A stretch of 64,000 nucleotides of DNA from Azospirillum sp. TSH100 (lineage in GTDB: Bacteria > Pseudomonadota > Alphaproteobacteria > Azospirillales > Azospirillaceae), in the NCBI RefSeq assembly GCF_004923295.1, contig NZ_CP039636.1, forward strand, positions 1 through 64,000. The letters are read 5' to 3'. Of this stretch, positions 16,661 to 26,513 are shown piece by piece. A model generated the notes under the pieces. The model had not been told where the DNA came from, did no database searches, and worked only from the letters and a program-made list of their open reading frames with translations. The stretch's first letter is position 1; each line of letters begins with the position of its first letter. The position numbers and the translations under genes are program-made.

Positions 16661-17087
16661 CTTCACTCCTTAAATTCAGACTGTTTTTCAGACAAGCAGT
16701 TCAGGCATCCAGCGGGATCTACTCCCATGCCGCAGGGGATTTCTGGCTGTCGATCCAGTCAAACCCTCGCGGCCGTCATGAATTCTCATGGGTATTCTTC
16801 ACGCCGGACCGTTGTTGCGGATGCAGTTTCAGCGACGCATCGAACGACCCGCAGCCAAAATGGCGGCATATTCGAGAGTGACAGGAAAAGCAGCGCTCCC
16901 GGGAGACCATATATCCCAAAGGTAATCGCATTTGACTCCGTGAATTTGCGACGGGAGGTCTTTATATAAGACGATATTATACCGTCTCATGAGTGGGGGC
17001 TTTTCTCAGAAAGCCGGCATGATTACCGTACACCCGCCCAAGAACGCGCTTTCGCGCAACAAGTGGTGACGGGAAAGGAAACAGGTC
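16661..17087. promoter_or_regulatory. Divergent promoter region with a 19-bp palindrome at 16969-16987
   Basis: These 427 gene-free bases separate the minus-strand SDR operon from the plus-strand cupin/ALDH genes. An AT-rich core at 16955-16990 contains an imperfect palindrome with arms AGACG and CGTCT around a TA-rich centre, about 100 bases before the cupin start. That is a suitable place for an operator serving both directions. No other gene-like content was seen. Confidence 0.45.
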
Positions 17088-17924
17088 ATGCGTGCAGCCA
17101 GATCAGCCGAGACAGACACCGAAAACGTCGGAACGATGCGCGACGGAGTGCTTGCCCAGAAGCATCTCCTTTTCGGCAAGGATGATTCCCCGCTCAACTA
17201 TGACCTCAACATGGGACGTGCCGGCGAAGGCGGTTGGCGTACCCCGCGTCATCGCCACAACTTCGACCAGATCCGCTACGTCATCAAAGGGGCTTTGCCC
17301 TATGGGGAGAACCAAGTCCTGCAGCAGGGCTGGGTCGGCTATTTCCCGGAGAGCGTCTATTACGGACCGCAGGAGCGTGCCGAAGGGCTGGAAACGATGG
17401 TGCTGCAGTTCGGCGGCGCGAGCGGCGGCGGCTATCTGAGCGTGGCCCGGCGCGAGGCCGCGAACGCCGCGCTGAACGAGATCGGCACCTTCAAGGGCGG
17501 CAAGTTCATCTATGAGGATGAGAATGGCCAGACCGTGACCCGCGACGGCTCGGAGGCCTGCTTCGAGAAGGCGACCGGCCAGACGCTGGAGTTCGTGGCC
17601 CCACGCTATGCCGATGTCGTCGCGATGAACCCCGATGCATTCGCGTGGATGCCCGAGGACAAGGGGGTCCATGTCAAGACGCTGGGTACCTTCACCGAGC
17701 GCGGCGCGCGCATCGGCTTCGTCAAGCTCGACCCGGAGGGCGTCTATCGGGCCGGGGCGAAGGAATCCATCGAGATCCTGTTCCTGACCAAGGGGCAGGT
17801 GGTGGTGGACAACATCGAATACGGCCCTGAATCGGCATTCGAGCTTCTGCCCGACGAGGATCCGGTGCCCATGCGCGCGACCAGGGAGACCGAGTTCCTC
17901 AGCATGGTGCTGCACAGGTTCTGA
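17088..17924 (+). CDS. Cupin-fold protein of unknown function
   Basis: This 278-residue protein carries a cupin-like beta barrel. The segment RTPRHRHNFDQIRYVIKGAL provides the HxHxxxE/D-like metal motif, followed by GWVGYFPESVYYGPQ. A second barrel-like part (VYRAGAKESIEILFLTKGQVVVDN) lies in the C-terminal third. The RBS AAGGAAACAGG is well placed. It opens the plus-strand side of the island, ahead of the GabD-type dehydrogenase. A role as a metal-dependent isomerase, dioxygenase or tautomerase in the pathway is possible. The sequence does not decide which. Confidence 0.75.
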   Translation: MRAARSAETDTENVGTMRDGVLAQKHLLFGKDDSPLNYDLNMGRAGEGGWRTPRHRHNFDQIRYVIKGALPYGENQVLQQGWVGYFPESVYYGPQERAEGLETMVLQFGGASGGGYLSVARREAANAALNEIGTFKGGKFIYEDENGQTVTRDGSEACFEKATGQTLEFVAPRYADVVAMNPDAFAWMPEDKGVHVKTLGTFTERGARIGFVKLDPEGVYRAGAKESIEILFLTKGQVVVDNIEYGPESAFELLPDEDPVPMRATRETEFLSMVLHRF

Positions 17925-18084
17925 GCACTGGACAGCCAGACCGTTCTTCGCCGTCCGGCGATGCCGCGTCCAGGCCCGGGCAAACCGGGTGGCGCGCGCC
18001 GGGCGGCGGAACGAGGCCGGCCGCGTGCCCGATGGTCAACCAACGACATCAACCAACGACATAGTTACCAACAGGGGTTCGCCA

Positions 18085-19557
18085 ATGGCGGAGATGACAT
18101 TGAGGGCGCGGCTGAAGGATTCCGATCTGCTGCGGGAAGCCAATCTGATCGGCGGTCGGTGGATCGGAGCCGACAACGGCGCTCTGCTCTCCGTGGTCAA
18201 TCCATCCACCGGACAGACGGTCGGCAGCGTTCCCGCGATGGGAGCATCCGAGACCCGTCGGGCGATCGAGGCGGCCGGCGAGGCGTTTCCGCGCTGGCGG
18301 GCGATGGTGGCCAAGGAGCGTGGCGCCATCCTGCGACGCATGGCCGAGCTGATGCATGAGAACGTCGATGATCTGGCGCTGATCATGACGATCGAACAGG
18401 GCAAGCCGCTGGCCGAGGCGCGGGGAGAAGTCGCCTATTCCGCCGGCTTCCTGGAGTGGTTTGCCGAGGAGGCGCGCCGGGTCTATGGCGAGACGATCCC
18501 TCCGCACGTTCCCGGCCGCAGGGTGATGGTCGCCAAGGAGCCCATCGGCGTCTTCGCCGCGATCACGCCGTGGAATTTCCCATCGGCGATGATCACCCGC
18601 AAAGCCGGTCCGGCATGGGCGGCGGGCTGTACCGGCGTCATCCGCCCGGCCAGCCAGACCCCCTTCTCGGCCCTGGCGCTCGGGGTCCTGGCCGAGCGCG
18701 CGGGGCTGCCGCCGGGCGTCTGCAACGTCATCACCGGCCCATCCGGCGCGACCGGCGGAGAATTGACCGCCAATCCCCTGGTGCGGAAGCTCTCCTTCAC
18801 CGGCTCCACCGAGGTCGGCCGCGTCCTGCTGCGCCAATGCGCCGAGACGATCAAGAAGACCTCGATGGAGCTGGGCGGCAACGCGCCCTTCATCGTGTTC
18901 GACGATGCCGATCTGGACGAAGCGGTGAAGGGGGTGCTCGCTTCCAAGTTCCGCAATACCGGCCAGACCTGCGTCTGCGCCAACCGGATCTTCGTTCAGG
19001 ACGGCGTCTATGACACGTTTGCCGCGAAGCTGAAAACCGCTGTCGAGGCGATGAAGGTCGGCGATGGTCTGGAAGACGGCGTCATGCAGGGACCGCTCAT
19101 CACCCAGGGCGCGGTCGCCAAGGTGGAGGAGCATATCGCCGACGCCGTGGAAAAGGGCGCGCATGTGGTCACCGGAGGGCGGCGCCATTCCCGTGGCGGC
19201 AATTTCTTCGAGCCGACCATCCTGGCCGACGTGCCGTCCGATGCGCTGATCTTCCGCGAGGAGACCTTCGGCCCGGTGGCGCCGCTGTTCCGCTTCTTCA
19301 CCGAGGAGGAGGCGATCCGGCTGGCGAACGACACGCCGTTCGGCCTTGCCAGCTATTTCTACGCCCGCGACGTCGGCCGCATCTTCCGGGTCGGCGAGGC
19401 CCTGGAATATGGCATCGTCGGCATCAACGAGGGGCTCATCTCCACACCCGAGGTGCCGTTCGGCGGCGTCAAGGAAAGCGGGTTGGGACGCGAGGGAAGC
19501 CGGCACGGCATCGAGGAATATCTGGAAATCAAATACATGGCCCTCGGCGGTCTATAA
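18085..19557 (+). CDS. gabD: NAD(P)-dependent succinate-semialdehyde dehydrogenase (GabD type) with Lys-to-Arg change
   Basis: This 490-residue aldehyde dehydrogenase closely follows the GabD pattern: FAAITPWNFPSAMITRKAGPA, MELGGNAPFIVFDDADLDEA with Glu262, and FRNTGQTCVCAN with Cys296. It should oxidise succinate semialdehyde to succinate. One position is odd: the nearly invariant Lys of the KPA(S) motif, which contacts the cofactor ribose, is Arg187 (VIRPASQTPFS, codon at 18643-18645). The ATG at 18085 was chosen for family length and the AGGGG upstream. Its partner in this island may be the HpcH/HpaI aldolase at 28883, a class that can release succinate semialdehyde. Confidence 0.9.
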   Translation: MAEMTLRARLKDSDLLREANLIGGRWIGADNGALLSVVNPSTGQTVGSVPAMGASETRRAIEAAGEAFPRWRAMVAKERGAILRRMAELMHENVDDLALIMTIEQGKPLAEARGEVAYSAGFLEWFAEEARRVYGETIPPHVPGRRVMVAKEPIGVFAAITPWNFPSAMITRKAGPAWAAGCTGVIRPASQTPFSALALGVLAERAGLPPGVCNVITGPSGATGGELTANPLVRKLSFTGSTEVGRVLLRQCAETIKKTSMELGGNAPFIVFDDADLDEAVKGVLASKFRNTGQTCVCANRIFVQDGVYDTFAAKLKTAVEAMKVGDGLEDGVMQGPLITQGAVAKVEEHIADAVEKGAHVVTGGRRHSRGGNFFEPTILADVPSDALIFREETFGPVAPLFRFFTEEEAIRLANDTPFGLASYFYARDVGRIFRVGEALEYGIVGINEGLISTPEVPFGGVKESGLGREGSRHGIEEYLEIKYMALGGL

Positions 19558-19641
19558 GCGCTTGGTCGCCCGCCAGTCGGCTGGTGTTTTCGGGGCAATG
19601 ATGGAGGTCCGGCGCGACGCCCGGACGGAATGGAAAGGCTC

Positions 19642-21123
<1,482 letters not shown>

Positions 21124-21151
21124 CGGACCATCCAGCAATCGCTGTCTTGTC

Positions 21152-21198
21152 GGGGCGGCCCGGGCGGATGTCGAGAAGCGATCCGCCCGGGCCGTCCT
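21152..21198 (+). terminator. Strong hairpin terminating the cupin/ALDH operon
   Basis: The core is a perfect 13-pair GC-rich stem (GGCCCGGGCGGAT with its complement) around an 11-base loop, extendable to about 18 pairs with wobbles. It lies 28 bases after the ALDH stop. It has no clear U-run but is stable enough to stop or pause transcription before the LysR gene. Confidence 0.6.
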
Positions 21199-21345
21199 CG
21201 TCAGAAGGCCGAGGATCGATCGTCCGTGCATCCCGTTTGAAGCCGGCGGTCCCGGCGGATGGCGCCAACAACCCCAACTGCGCATTCGCGCCGCTCAAAT
21301 TCCGGGTTAGAATTGATGAGGACATATGATTGGAGGAATCGGGCG

Positions 21346-22299
21346 TTGGATCCGCGCAAGCTGCTCTACTTCGCGACCGTGGTCGAGCACGGAAGCTTCA
21401 AGAAGGCGGCTAAGCATCTCAACATTTCCCAGCCGGCGCTCTCGACCTCGATGGACCGCTTCGAGCGCAGCCTCGGCGAGCGGTTGCTCGACCGTGGCCC
21501 GAGCGGGGTTTCCCCGACCCCGGCCGGCGATATCCTCTATGCCCATGCCCGGCTGATCCGCGAGGAACTGACCCTCGCCGAGCGGCGCGTCGCCACGCAC
21601 GAGCACCAGCCCGACGACATGGTCGTCGTCGGCACGCTGCCGAGCCTGATCGCCAACATCATTCCCAGTGCGGTCTGCCGGTGGCGGACCCGGCATCCCG
21701 GTCCGACGCTTCGGGTCATCGAGAAAATCCAGCTCGAGCTTTTGATCAGCCTCGTCCGCGGCGAACTGGATTTCATCATCGCCCAGACCGAATGGTACGG
21801 CTTCATGGAAGGGCTGCGGCAGCGGGTTCTGTTCCGCGACCGTCTCTATGTGCTGGGACGGCCGGGGCATCCGGCGTTCGAGAGGGACGACGTCACCCTC
21901 GGCGATCTCGCCCGATATCCGTGGGTTATCCAGATGATCGGCCGGCAGCGGTCCTTATTGGAGAAACTGCTCGCGCAAGAGCAAGTGGGCATGCCGGCCA
22001 GCCTGACGGAATGCGGATCGGTCAACTTCCTGAAGTCCATCGTCGCGGGCAGTGACAGTCTGGCCATGCTGCCCGGCTCGGCGGTCGACGCCGACGTCCA
22101 TGCCGGCAAACTCCGCCCCTTCAACTTCAACGGTCCGCTGTTCCACCGCGACATCGCGGTGATCTACCGAGACGAGGCCCCGCTGAGCCAGACCAGCAAG
22201 GAGTTGGTGGAGGCCGTCGCGAATGCCGGTCTCAAGCTCGCTTCGGCAAGCCTGGCAACGGATCCCCCGAACACCGGCGGCAGCGCCGACGATTTGTGA
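21346..22299 (+). CDS. LysR-type transcriptional regulator
   Basis: This LysR regulator has the N-terminal winged helix DPRKLLYFATVVEHGSFKKAAKHLNISQPALST and a C-terminal effector-binding domain. I prefer the TTG at 21346, with GGAGGAA seven bases upstream, which gives 317 residues and the standard LysR N-terminus. An ATG at 21316 without a visible SD would add ten residues. It lies in the middle of the catabolic island, between the ALDH operon and a convergent SDR gene, so it is the likely local regulator. Candidate operators are the palindromes at 16969 and 23337. Confidence 0.9.
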   Translation: MDPRKLLYFATVVEHGSFKKAAKHLNISQPALSTSMDRFERSLGERLLDRGPSGVSPTPAGDILYAHARLIREELTLAERRVATHEHQPDDMVVVGTLPSLIANIIPSAVCRWRTRHPGPTLRVIEKIQLELLISLVRGELDFIIAQTEWYGFMEGLRQRVLFRDRLYVLGRPGHPAFERDDVTLGDLARYPWVIQMIGRQRSLLEKLLAQEQVGMPASLTECGSVNFLKSIVAGSDSLAMLPGSAVDADVHAGKLRPFNFNGPLFHRDIAVIYRDEAPLSQTSKELVEAVANAGLKLASASLATDPPNTGGSADDL

Positions 22300-22384
22300 C
22301 AACGCCGCCTTGCCGGCCTCATACCTGATGACGATGCTGCCGGTGATCGGCCGCTGCGGATCCTCGGCGGAGACGGAGCGAGCC

Positions 22385-22410
22385 CCCCCGCCCGTCACGA
22401 CGGGCGGGGG
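22385..22410. terminator. Bidirectional hairpin between convergent LysR and SDR genes
   Basis: CCCCCGCCCGTC pairs with GACGGGCGGGGG across a two-base centre, giving 11 pairs and a four-base loop in practice. It sits between the two stops (22299 and 22424), a typical place for a shared terminator. Confidence 0.6.
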
Positions 22411-22423
22411 ATACAAGAGACGT

Positions 22424-23191
22424 TCAATGAAACGAACGTCCGCCATCCACTGCGACCGCGGCACCCGTCATGTAGGATGAGTCCGGGCTGGTCAAAAACA
22501 GGACGGCAAACGCGATCTCCAGCGGATCGGCCATGCGGCGCAATGCATAATTGCCGACGAAGGCTGCCGATCCCGTGGCCATCGGGGTATCGACCATGCC
22601 GGGGCAAATGCAGTTCACACGGATTTCCGGCGCCAGTTCAGCCGCCAGCGCCCGGCTGAGGGCGACAACGCCGCCCTTGGAGGCCGCGTAGGCGGTATGC
22701 TCAGGGGCGTTCGGCAGCAAGCCCTGGGCGGAGGCGATGGTCACGATGGTGGCCCCCGGCGCCTGTTTCAACCAAGGCAGGCAACTGCGGATCACCGAAT
22801 AGGTTCCTGTCAGGTTGACCTCCAGAACGTGGCGCCACCGCTGCACCGACACATCGGAGACCGGGGCGCGCAGGAAGATGCCGGCCGCATTCACGACTCC
22901 GTCGATTCCCCCCAGGGCGGCCGCGGCTTGCTCCACCGTCCTGGCAATCGCCGCATCGTCGGTCACATCGGCCGCGAACGCTTGGCCGCCCGTTGCGGCT
23001 GCCATCGCCGCCAGACCCTCGGCATTGCAGTCGAGCAGCGCAAGTGACGCGCCTTCGTCGGCAAACAGTCGCGCAGTGCGGGCACCGATCCCGGAACCGG
23101 CCCCGGTTATGACGATGCGGCGTCCCTTCAACCGGCCTGTGGGACTGCGGTCCGGGCGGGCGGCCTCGGTCGCGGGCTTTGCTTCCGACAC
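22424..23191 (-). CDS. Short-chain dehydrogenase/reductase (SDR)
   Basis: This is a 255-residue SDR with TGAGSGIG, VNAAG, VTIASAQG with the catalytic Ser, YAASK with Tyr and Lys, and a C-terminal YMTGAAVAVDGG. It starts with GTG, nine bases after AGGAG. An extension of about 20 residues precedes the fold. It stands alone on the minus strand and faces a 647-base gene-free region. Its partners are the other oxidoreductases of the island. The substrate is not known. Confidence 0.92.
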   Translation of the reverse strand: MSEAKPATEAARPDRSPTGRLKGRRIVITGAGSGIGARTARLFADEGASLALLDCNAEGLAAMAAATGGQAFAADVTDDAAIARTVEQAAAALGGIDGVVNAAGIFLRAPVSDVSVQRWRHVLEVNLTGTYSVIRSCLPWLKQAPGATIVTIASAQGLLPNAPEHTAYAASKGGVVALSRALAAELAPEIRVNCICPGMVDTPMATGSAAFVGNYALRRMADPLEIAFAVLFLTSPDSSYMTGAAVAVDGGRSFH

Positions 23192-23838
23192 TTTCTGATG
23201 CTCCTATTCGGGATCTTGTGGACAGCTGCCGTCCATCGGGCCGCGCCGGAAAAGAACGCATGACCCGGCTGTTGAGGTGTGGTCACGAACATTTGCAGAA
23301 CCGGGTCTTTACTGCAACAAGAAGACGAGAACAATGTATTGGCGCCGTTAGCGCCAATATTCCCCTCAATATTTACCCGTCTTCTTTGCGCGATGCGCGA
23401 TGGCGTCGCCATATATATGTCGGATAATGCATTCGCGGCAAATATTCCGCACCCGAAGCGGATTGCCAGAGTAACCCAAACTTATACCCATCGACGGAAC
23501 GGCGGGTTTGAGAGGAAATGCAGGCGCTCTCATCAAGAGCTCGTTGCCTCAACGCTTCCGAAAAGCTGGGAAATTACAAGTCTCCATAACTCCATGCTAT
23601 AGCCTGAAGCTATATGTGAAAGTTCTGGGCGTGAACCCGAAATTGACCGATCGCCTCCCCGGATGAATGGTGTCTTACGAAGCGATTGCCAGGGCGGCCG
23701 GTCCGGCCCCGTATTGTCGGCGATCCGAACAGCAAAACCGACGTGCCGATGCCCGTTGGCAGAGACCCGGTTGGGAGCCGCTGATTTCCCGAGACAATCA
23801 GCTCGCGAACACCTTCCAAGTGAGCAGGAGATCCTGGC
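23192..23838. promoter_or_regulatory. Gene-free divergent region with palindrome at 23337-23359
   Basis: These 647 bases show no believable gene and have lower GC than the flanks. A perfect palindrome with nine-base arms (TATTGGCGC and its complement) and a five-base spacer lies at 23337-23359, about 145 bases before the SDR start. A smaller one (ATGGCG-T-CGCCAT) is at 23400-23412. These look like operators for the SDR gene or for the plus-strand YCII/transporter set, but the latter start nearly 480 bases away. Confidence 0.4.
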
Positions 23839-24138
23839 ATGCCATATGTGATTTCATTCTTCGACGCTCCCGGCGTTCTCGAAAGAAAGCGCCAAATCCG
23901 TCAGATCCATGTCGAATATGTGGCTGCCAACGCCCATCGGATCATCGCAAGCGGTGGTTATTTTCCCGACGATGACGATTTCCCAAACGGCGGTTTGATT
24001 ATCCTTGACGTGGAAACACGTGAGAAGGCCGTGAATTATATCGAGAATGATCCCTTTTTCCTGAATGGGATCTTTAAAACCTACACGATCAACCGTTGGA
24101 AAAAGTTCGTTTTCGATCACCAGCGCGTTCCCGCCTGA
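23839..24138 (+). CDS. YCII-family protein
   Basis: This is a 99-residue single-domain protein with the YCII (dimeric alpha/beta barrel) pattern: MPYVISFFDAPGVLERKRQIRQIHVEYV, SGGYFPDDDDFPNGGLIILDVETREKAVNYIENDPFF, then YTINRWKKFVF. Members often act as small lyases or dehydrochlorinases in aromatic catabolism, using a conserved His/Asp pair; His24 and the Asp run are visible. AGGAG stands eight bases upstream. It precedes the binding protein of a tricarboxylate-type transporter by 62 bases, so it may handle an intermediate of the imported acid. Confidence 0.85.
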   Translation: MPYVISFFDAPGVLERKRQIRQIHVEYVAANAHRIIASGGYFPDDDDFPNGGLIILDVETREKAVNYIENDPFFLNGIFKTYTINRWKKFVFDHQRVPA

Positions 24139-24200
24139 AGGGATCGGTCGCTCCAGCCAAGTGCTGACAATAAACCAAACGAAGGGATGGGAGGACGCAC

Positions 24201-25178
24201 ATGACCCTCAAACTGACCAGACGCCAGGTCATCGCGGCCGGTGCCGCCTTGCCTCTGGTTCCGACCGCCGCACAGGCGGCCCTTACCGAGAAGCCGGTGC
24301 GCTGGATCGTCGGCTATCCGCCGGGCGGATCAACGGACACCTTGGCGCGCATGCTCAGCACCGGCCTGTCGAAAAGCATCGGTCAGACGGTGATCGTCGA
24401 CAACCGCCCAGGAGCGGGAAGCGCCATCGCGGCGGGGGTGCTCGCCGCTGCCGCACCGGATGGTCTGACCGTCATGGGCGCCGACAACGGGACGCTGATC
24501 AACAATCCCGTCCTCTACAAGGATCTGAAATACGATCCGGATCGGGACTTTCGCCCGGTCGGGCTCTACGCCGGCATCAATCTGGTTCTCGCTGTCGGCG
24601 TCAACTCGTCGTTCAAAACCGGCGCGGAGTTCGTAGCCGCCGCAAAAGTCGCCAAGGAACCGATCACCTATGCCAGTCCGGGCCTTGGCAGCCCGCTCCA
24701 TCTCGCCATGGAACGGTTTGTGCGCGACGCCGACATCCGACTCACCCACATTCCCTACCGCGGCATGGCCCCTGCGCTGACAGATGCGCTGGCTTCCGTG
24801 GTGCAGAGCATCATCATCGATTATACGACCGCGTCAGAAGCCATCAAAGGCGGGCTTCTCCGCCCCCTGGCGGTTTTCTCCAAGACGCGTCTCGCCGCTC
24901 TGCCGGATGTGCCGACCATGTCCGAACAGGGCGTTCCCGGCTTTTCCGCAGGCGCTTGGCAGGGCGTGATCGTTCCGCGCAAGACCCCCGATGCGGTCGT
25001 GGCCTCCCTGTCCCATGGATTGACCGCCGCCTTGTCGGATCCCGGCATCAGGCTGCGTTACGATCAACTTGGCCTTGAACTGCCGCAGAGCGATCCAGAA
25101 ACATTCGCGAGACGCTGGCAGCAGGATAAGGAGTATTGGCCGCAGCTCATCCGAAGCCTCGGCATCAAACTCGATTGA
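24201..25178 (+). CDS. Tripartite tricarboxylate transporter substrate-binding protein (Bug family), first copy
   Basis: This is a 325-residue periplasmic Bug-type binding protein for a carboxylate. The signal sequence is LTRRQVIAAGAALPLVPTAAQAA, with a twin Arg at residues 6-7. Typical segments are VRWIVGYPPGGSTDTLARMLS, QTVIVDNRPGAGSAIAAG, ITYASPGLGSPLHLAMERF, HIPYRGMAPALTDALAG-like and LPDVPTMSEQGVPGF. GGGAGG precedes the start. It faces a second Bug protein (25533, minus strand) and lies upstream of tctBA, so either protein could deliver to that permease. A hairpin follows the stop. Confidence 0.92.
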   Translation: MTLKLTRRQVIAAGAALPLVPTAAQAALTEKPVRWIVGYPPGGSTDTLARMLSTGLSKSIGQTVIVDNRPGAGSAIAAGVLAAAAPDGLTVMGADNGTLINNPVLYKDLKYDPDRDFRPVGLYAGINLVLAVGVNSSFKTGAEFVAAAKVAKEPITYASPGLGSPLHLAMERFVRDADIRLTHIPYRGMAPALTDALASVVQSIIIDYTTASEAIKGGLLRPLAVFSKTRLAALPDVPTMSEQGVPGFSAGAWQGVIVPRKTPDAVVASLSHGLTAALSDPGIRLRYDQLGLELPQSDPETFARRWQQDKEYWPQLIRSLGIKLD

Positions 25179-25193
25179 GGATGTTCTCGGCGC

Positions 25194-25221
25194 CTAACCG
25201 GCTTCTTCCGAAGCCGGTTAG
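25194..25221 (+). terminator. Hairpin after the first Bug gene
   Basis: This is a perfect 12-pair stem (CTAACCGGCTTC with its complement) closed by a TTCC loop, 15 bases after the stop. No U-run follows, but the stem is stable and well placed for termination. Confidence 0.6.
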
Positions 25222-25247
25222 ACATAACTGGCGATTTCACAATATGA

Positions 25248-25400
25248 CGGGCCTATTATGAGGGCCCGATCGAATCCATTGGCAACCACGCCCTGCTCCT
25301 GCAGGCAGCGGCAACGCAAATTTCCGTGCGCGAACCCCAGACCATCGGCAGCTGCGCGACAACGGCCGAAGTCGGACGGGCCATCGCCGAAACCTTTTGA
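25248..25400 (+). pseudogene. 3' tail of a tartrate/isopropylmalate-dehydrogenase-like gene
   Basis: An open stretch without a start codon ends in REPQTIGSCATTAEVGRAIAETF and a TGA at 25398-25400. The end closely resembles the C-terminus of the intact enzyme at 43522 (RTPDIGGAATTADVGRAIAEAL). An in-frame TGA lies just upstream at 25245, so only the last 50 codons remain. I read it as the relic of a third dehydrogenase of this family, left when the region between the two binding-protein genes was rearranged. Confidence 0.6.
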
Positions 25401-25451
25401 AAGGGCTCGCTCAATTGACCCGGCGGACTGTCCTTACATTTTTTTCCGCAT

Positions 25452-25482
25452 CGGGTTCGGACAGTCCGACTGTCCGAACCCG
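25452..25482. terminator. Hairpin between convergent transcripts
   Basis: A perfect 14-pair stem (CGGGTTCGGACAGT with its complement) with a three-base CCG centre lies between the relic gene tail and the minus-strand Bug gene end. A T7 run lies on its left side, which does not fit an intrinsic terminator in either direction exactly, so the role is provisional. Confidence 0.45.
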
Positions 25483-25532
25483 GCGTCCATCCCCCGTGAG
25501 CCGGCCCTCGTGAAGGCACGGCCCAGCGCGGC

Positions 25533-26513
25533 TCAGTCCGTGAAGCGGATGTTATTCTCGACAATGACGCCTTTCCATCTCTCCGCTTCGCTCGTCAGGA
25601 AACGGGAAAGGTCGTCACCGGTTCGAACATCCCACTGAAAAGCGAGGGGCTGAAAACGCTCCTTGAAGGTTGGGGTTTGGACAGCGTAGCTGATGAGGTC
25701 GGCCAAGCGCGAGACGATCGCCGCCGGGGTGCCTGCCGGCGCGGCGAAGCTGTACCAGAGCTGGGAGTCGATGTCGGGGAAACCGAGTTCCCGCATGGTT
25801 GGAACGTCCGGCAGATTCTTGGACCGTTCCGGCGATGTGACGGCAAGAACGCGCAGCAGCCCTTCACCACGGAGATTGGCCGCCTCCCGCGCGGACGGGA
25901 ACATCATCTGCGTGTAGCCACCGATCAGGGACTGCATGCCTTCCGGGTTGTTCTTGTAGGTGACGTGAAGACCGCGGCCGCCGATCGCCTTCAGGAACCT
26001 GACAGCGGTTAGATGGGCCATGGTTCCGGCACCGGCGCTTGCAAAGGTGATGCCGTCCGACTTCGTCGCGACTGTCTTGATGTCGTCGACCGACATGATG
26101 CTGGATGAGGCGGGAACCACCAGAGCCATCGGGTAGCCGCCGATCTTGATGATCGGGGTGAAACTTTTCATGCCGTACTTCAAATTCTCGCGCAGGACAG
26201 TCTGAACCAGGGCGGCCGAATGAAGGCACAGCAGCGTGTAGCCGTCGGGCGCGGAAAGAGCGACCGCCATCGATCCGATCGTGGTCGCAGCACCACCACG
26301 GTTCTCGACGATCACGGTTTGCCCCAGGCCGGGGCCGATGGCTTCCGAGATAAAGCGCGACAATGTATCGTCATCGCCGCCCGGCGGGTTGGCCACCACG
26401 ATCTTGACGACACGGCTTGGATAGTTCGCCTGTGCCTGCGCCAATGAAACCCGTGTGAATCCCGCAAGACTCAGCGCAGACGCACCAAGCATAAAATTCC
26501 GCCGTGATGTCAT
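25533..26513 (-). CDS. Tripartite tricarboxylate transporter substrate-binding protein (Bug family), second copy
   Basis: This is a 326-residue Bug-type periplasmic binding protein. The signal peptide (TSRRNFMLGASALSLAGF, twin Arg) has likely cleavage after LAQA. Family segments are VVKIVVANPPGGDDDTLSRFIS, QTVIVENRGGAATTIGSMAVA, ITFASAGAGTMAHLTAVRFL and LPDVPTMRELGFPDID. GGAGGG precedes the ATG. It is divergent from tctB, the usual arrangement for a dedicated binding protein of this transporter class. It differs clearly from the copy at 24201, so the two may widen the substrate range. Confidence 0.92.
   Translation of the reverse strand: MTSRRNFMLGASALSLAGFTRVSLAQAQANYPSRVVKIVVANPPGGDDDTLSRFISEAIGPGLGQTVIVENRGGAATTIGSMAVALSAPDGYTLLCLHSAALVQTVLRENLKYGMKSFTPIIKIGGYPMALVVPASSSIMSVDDIKTVATKSDGITFASAGAGTMAHLTAVRFLKAIGGRGLHVTYKNNPEGMQSLIGGYTQMMFPSAREAANLRGEGLLRVLAVTSPERSKNLPDVPTMRELGFPDIDSQLWYSFAAPAGTPAAIVSRLADLISYAVQTPTFKERFQPLAFQWDVRTGDDLSRFLTSEAERWKGVIVENNIRFTD

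Noticed and set aside
23279..23602. A 107-codon plus-strand frame
   Set aside because: There is no RBS, it crosses the palindrome at 23337, and its composition is not protein-like.
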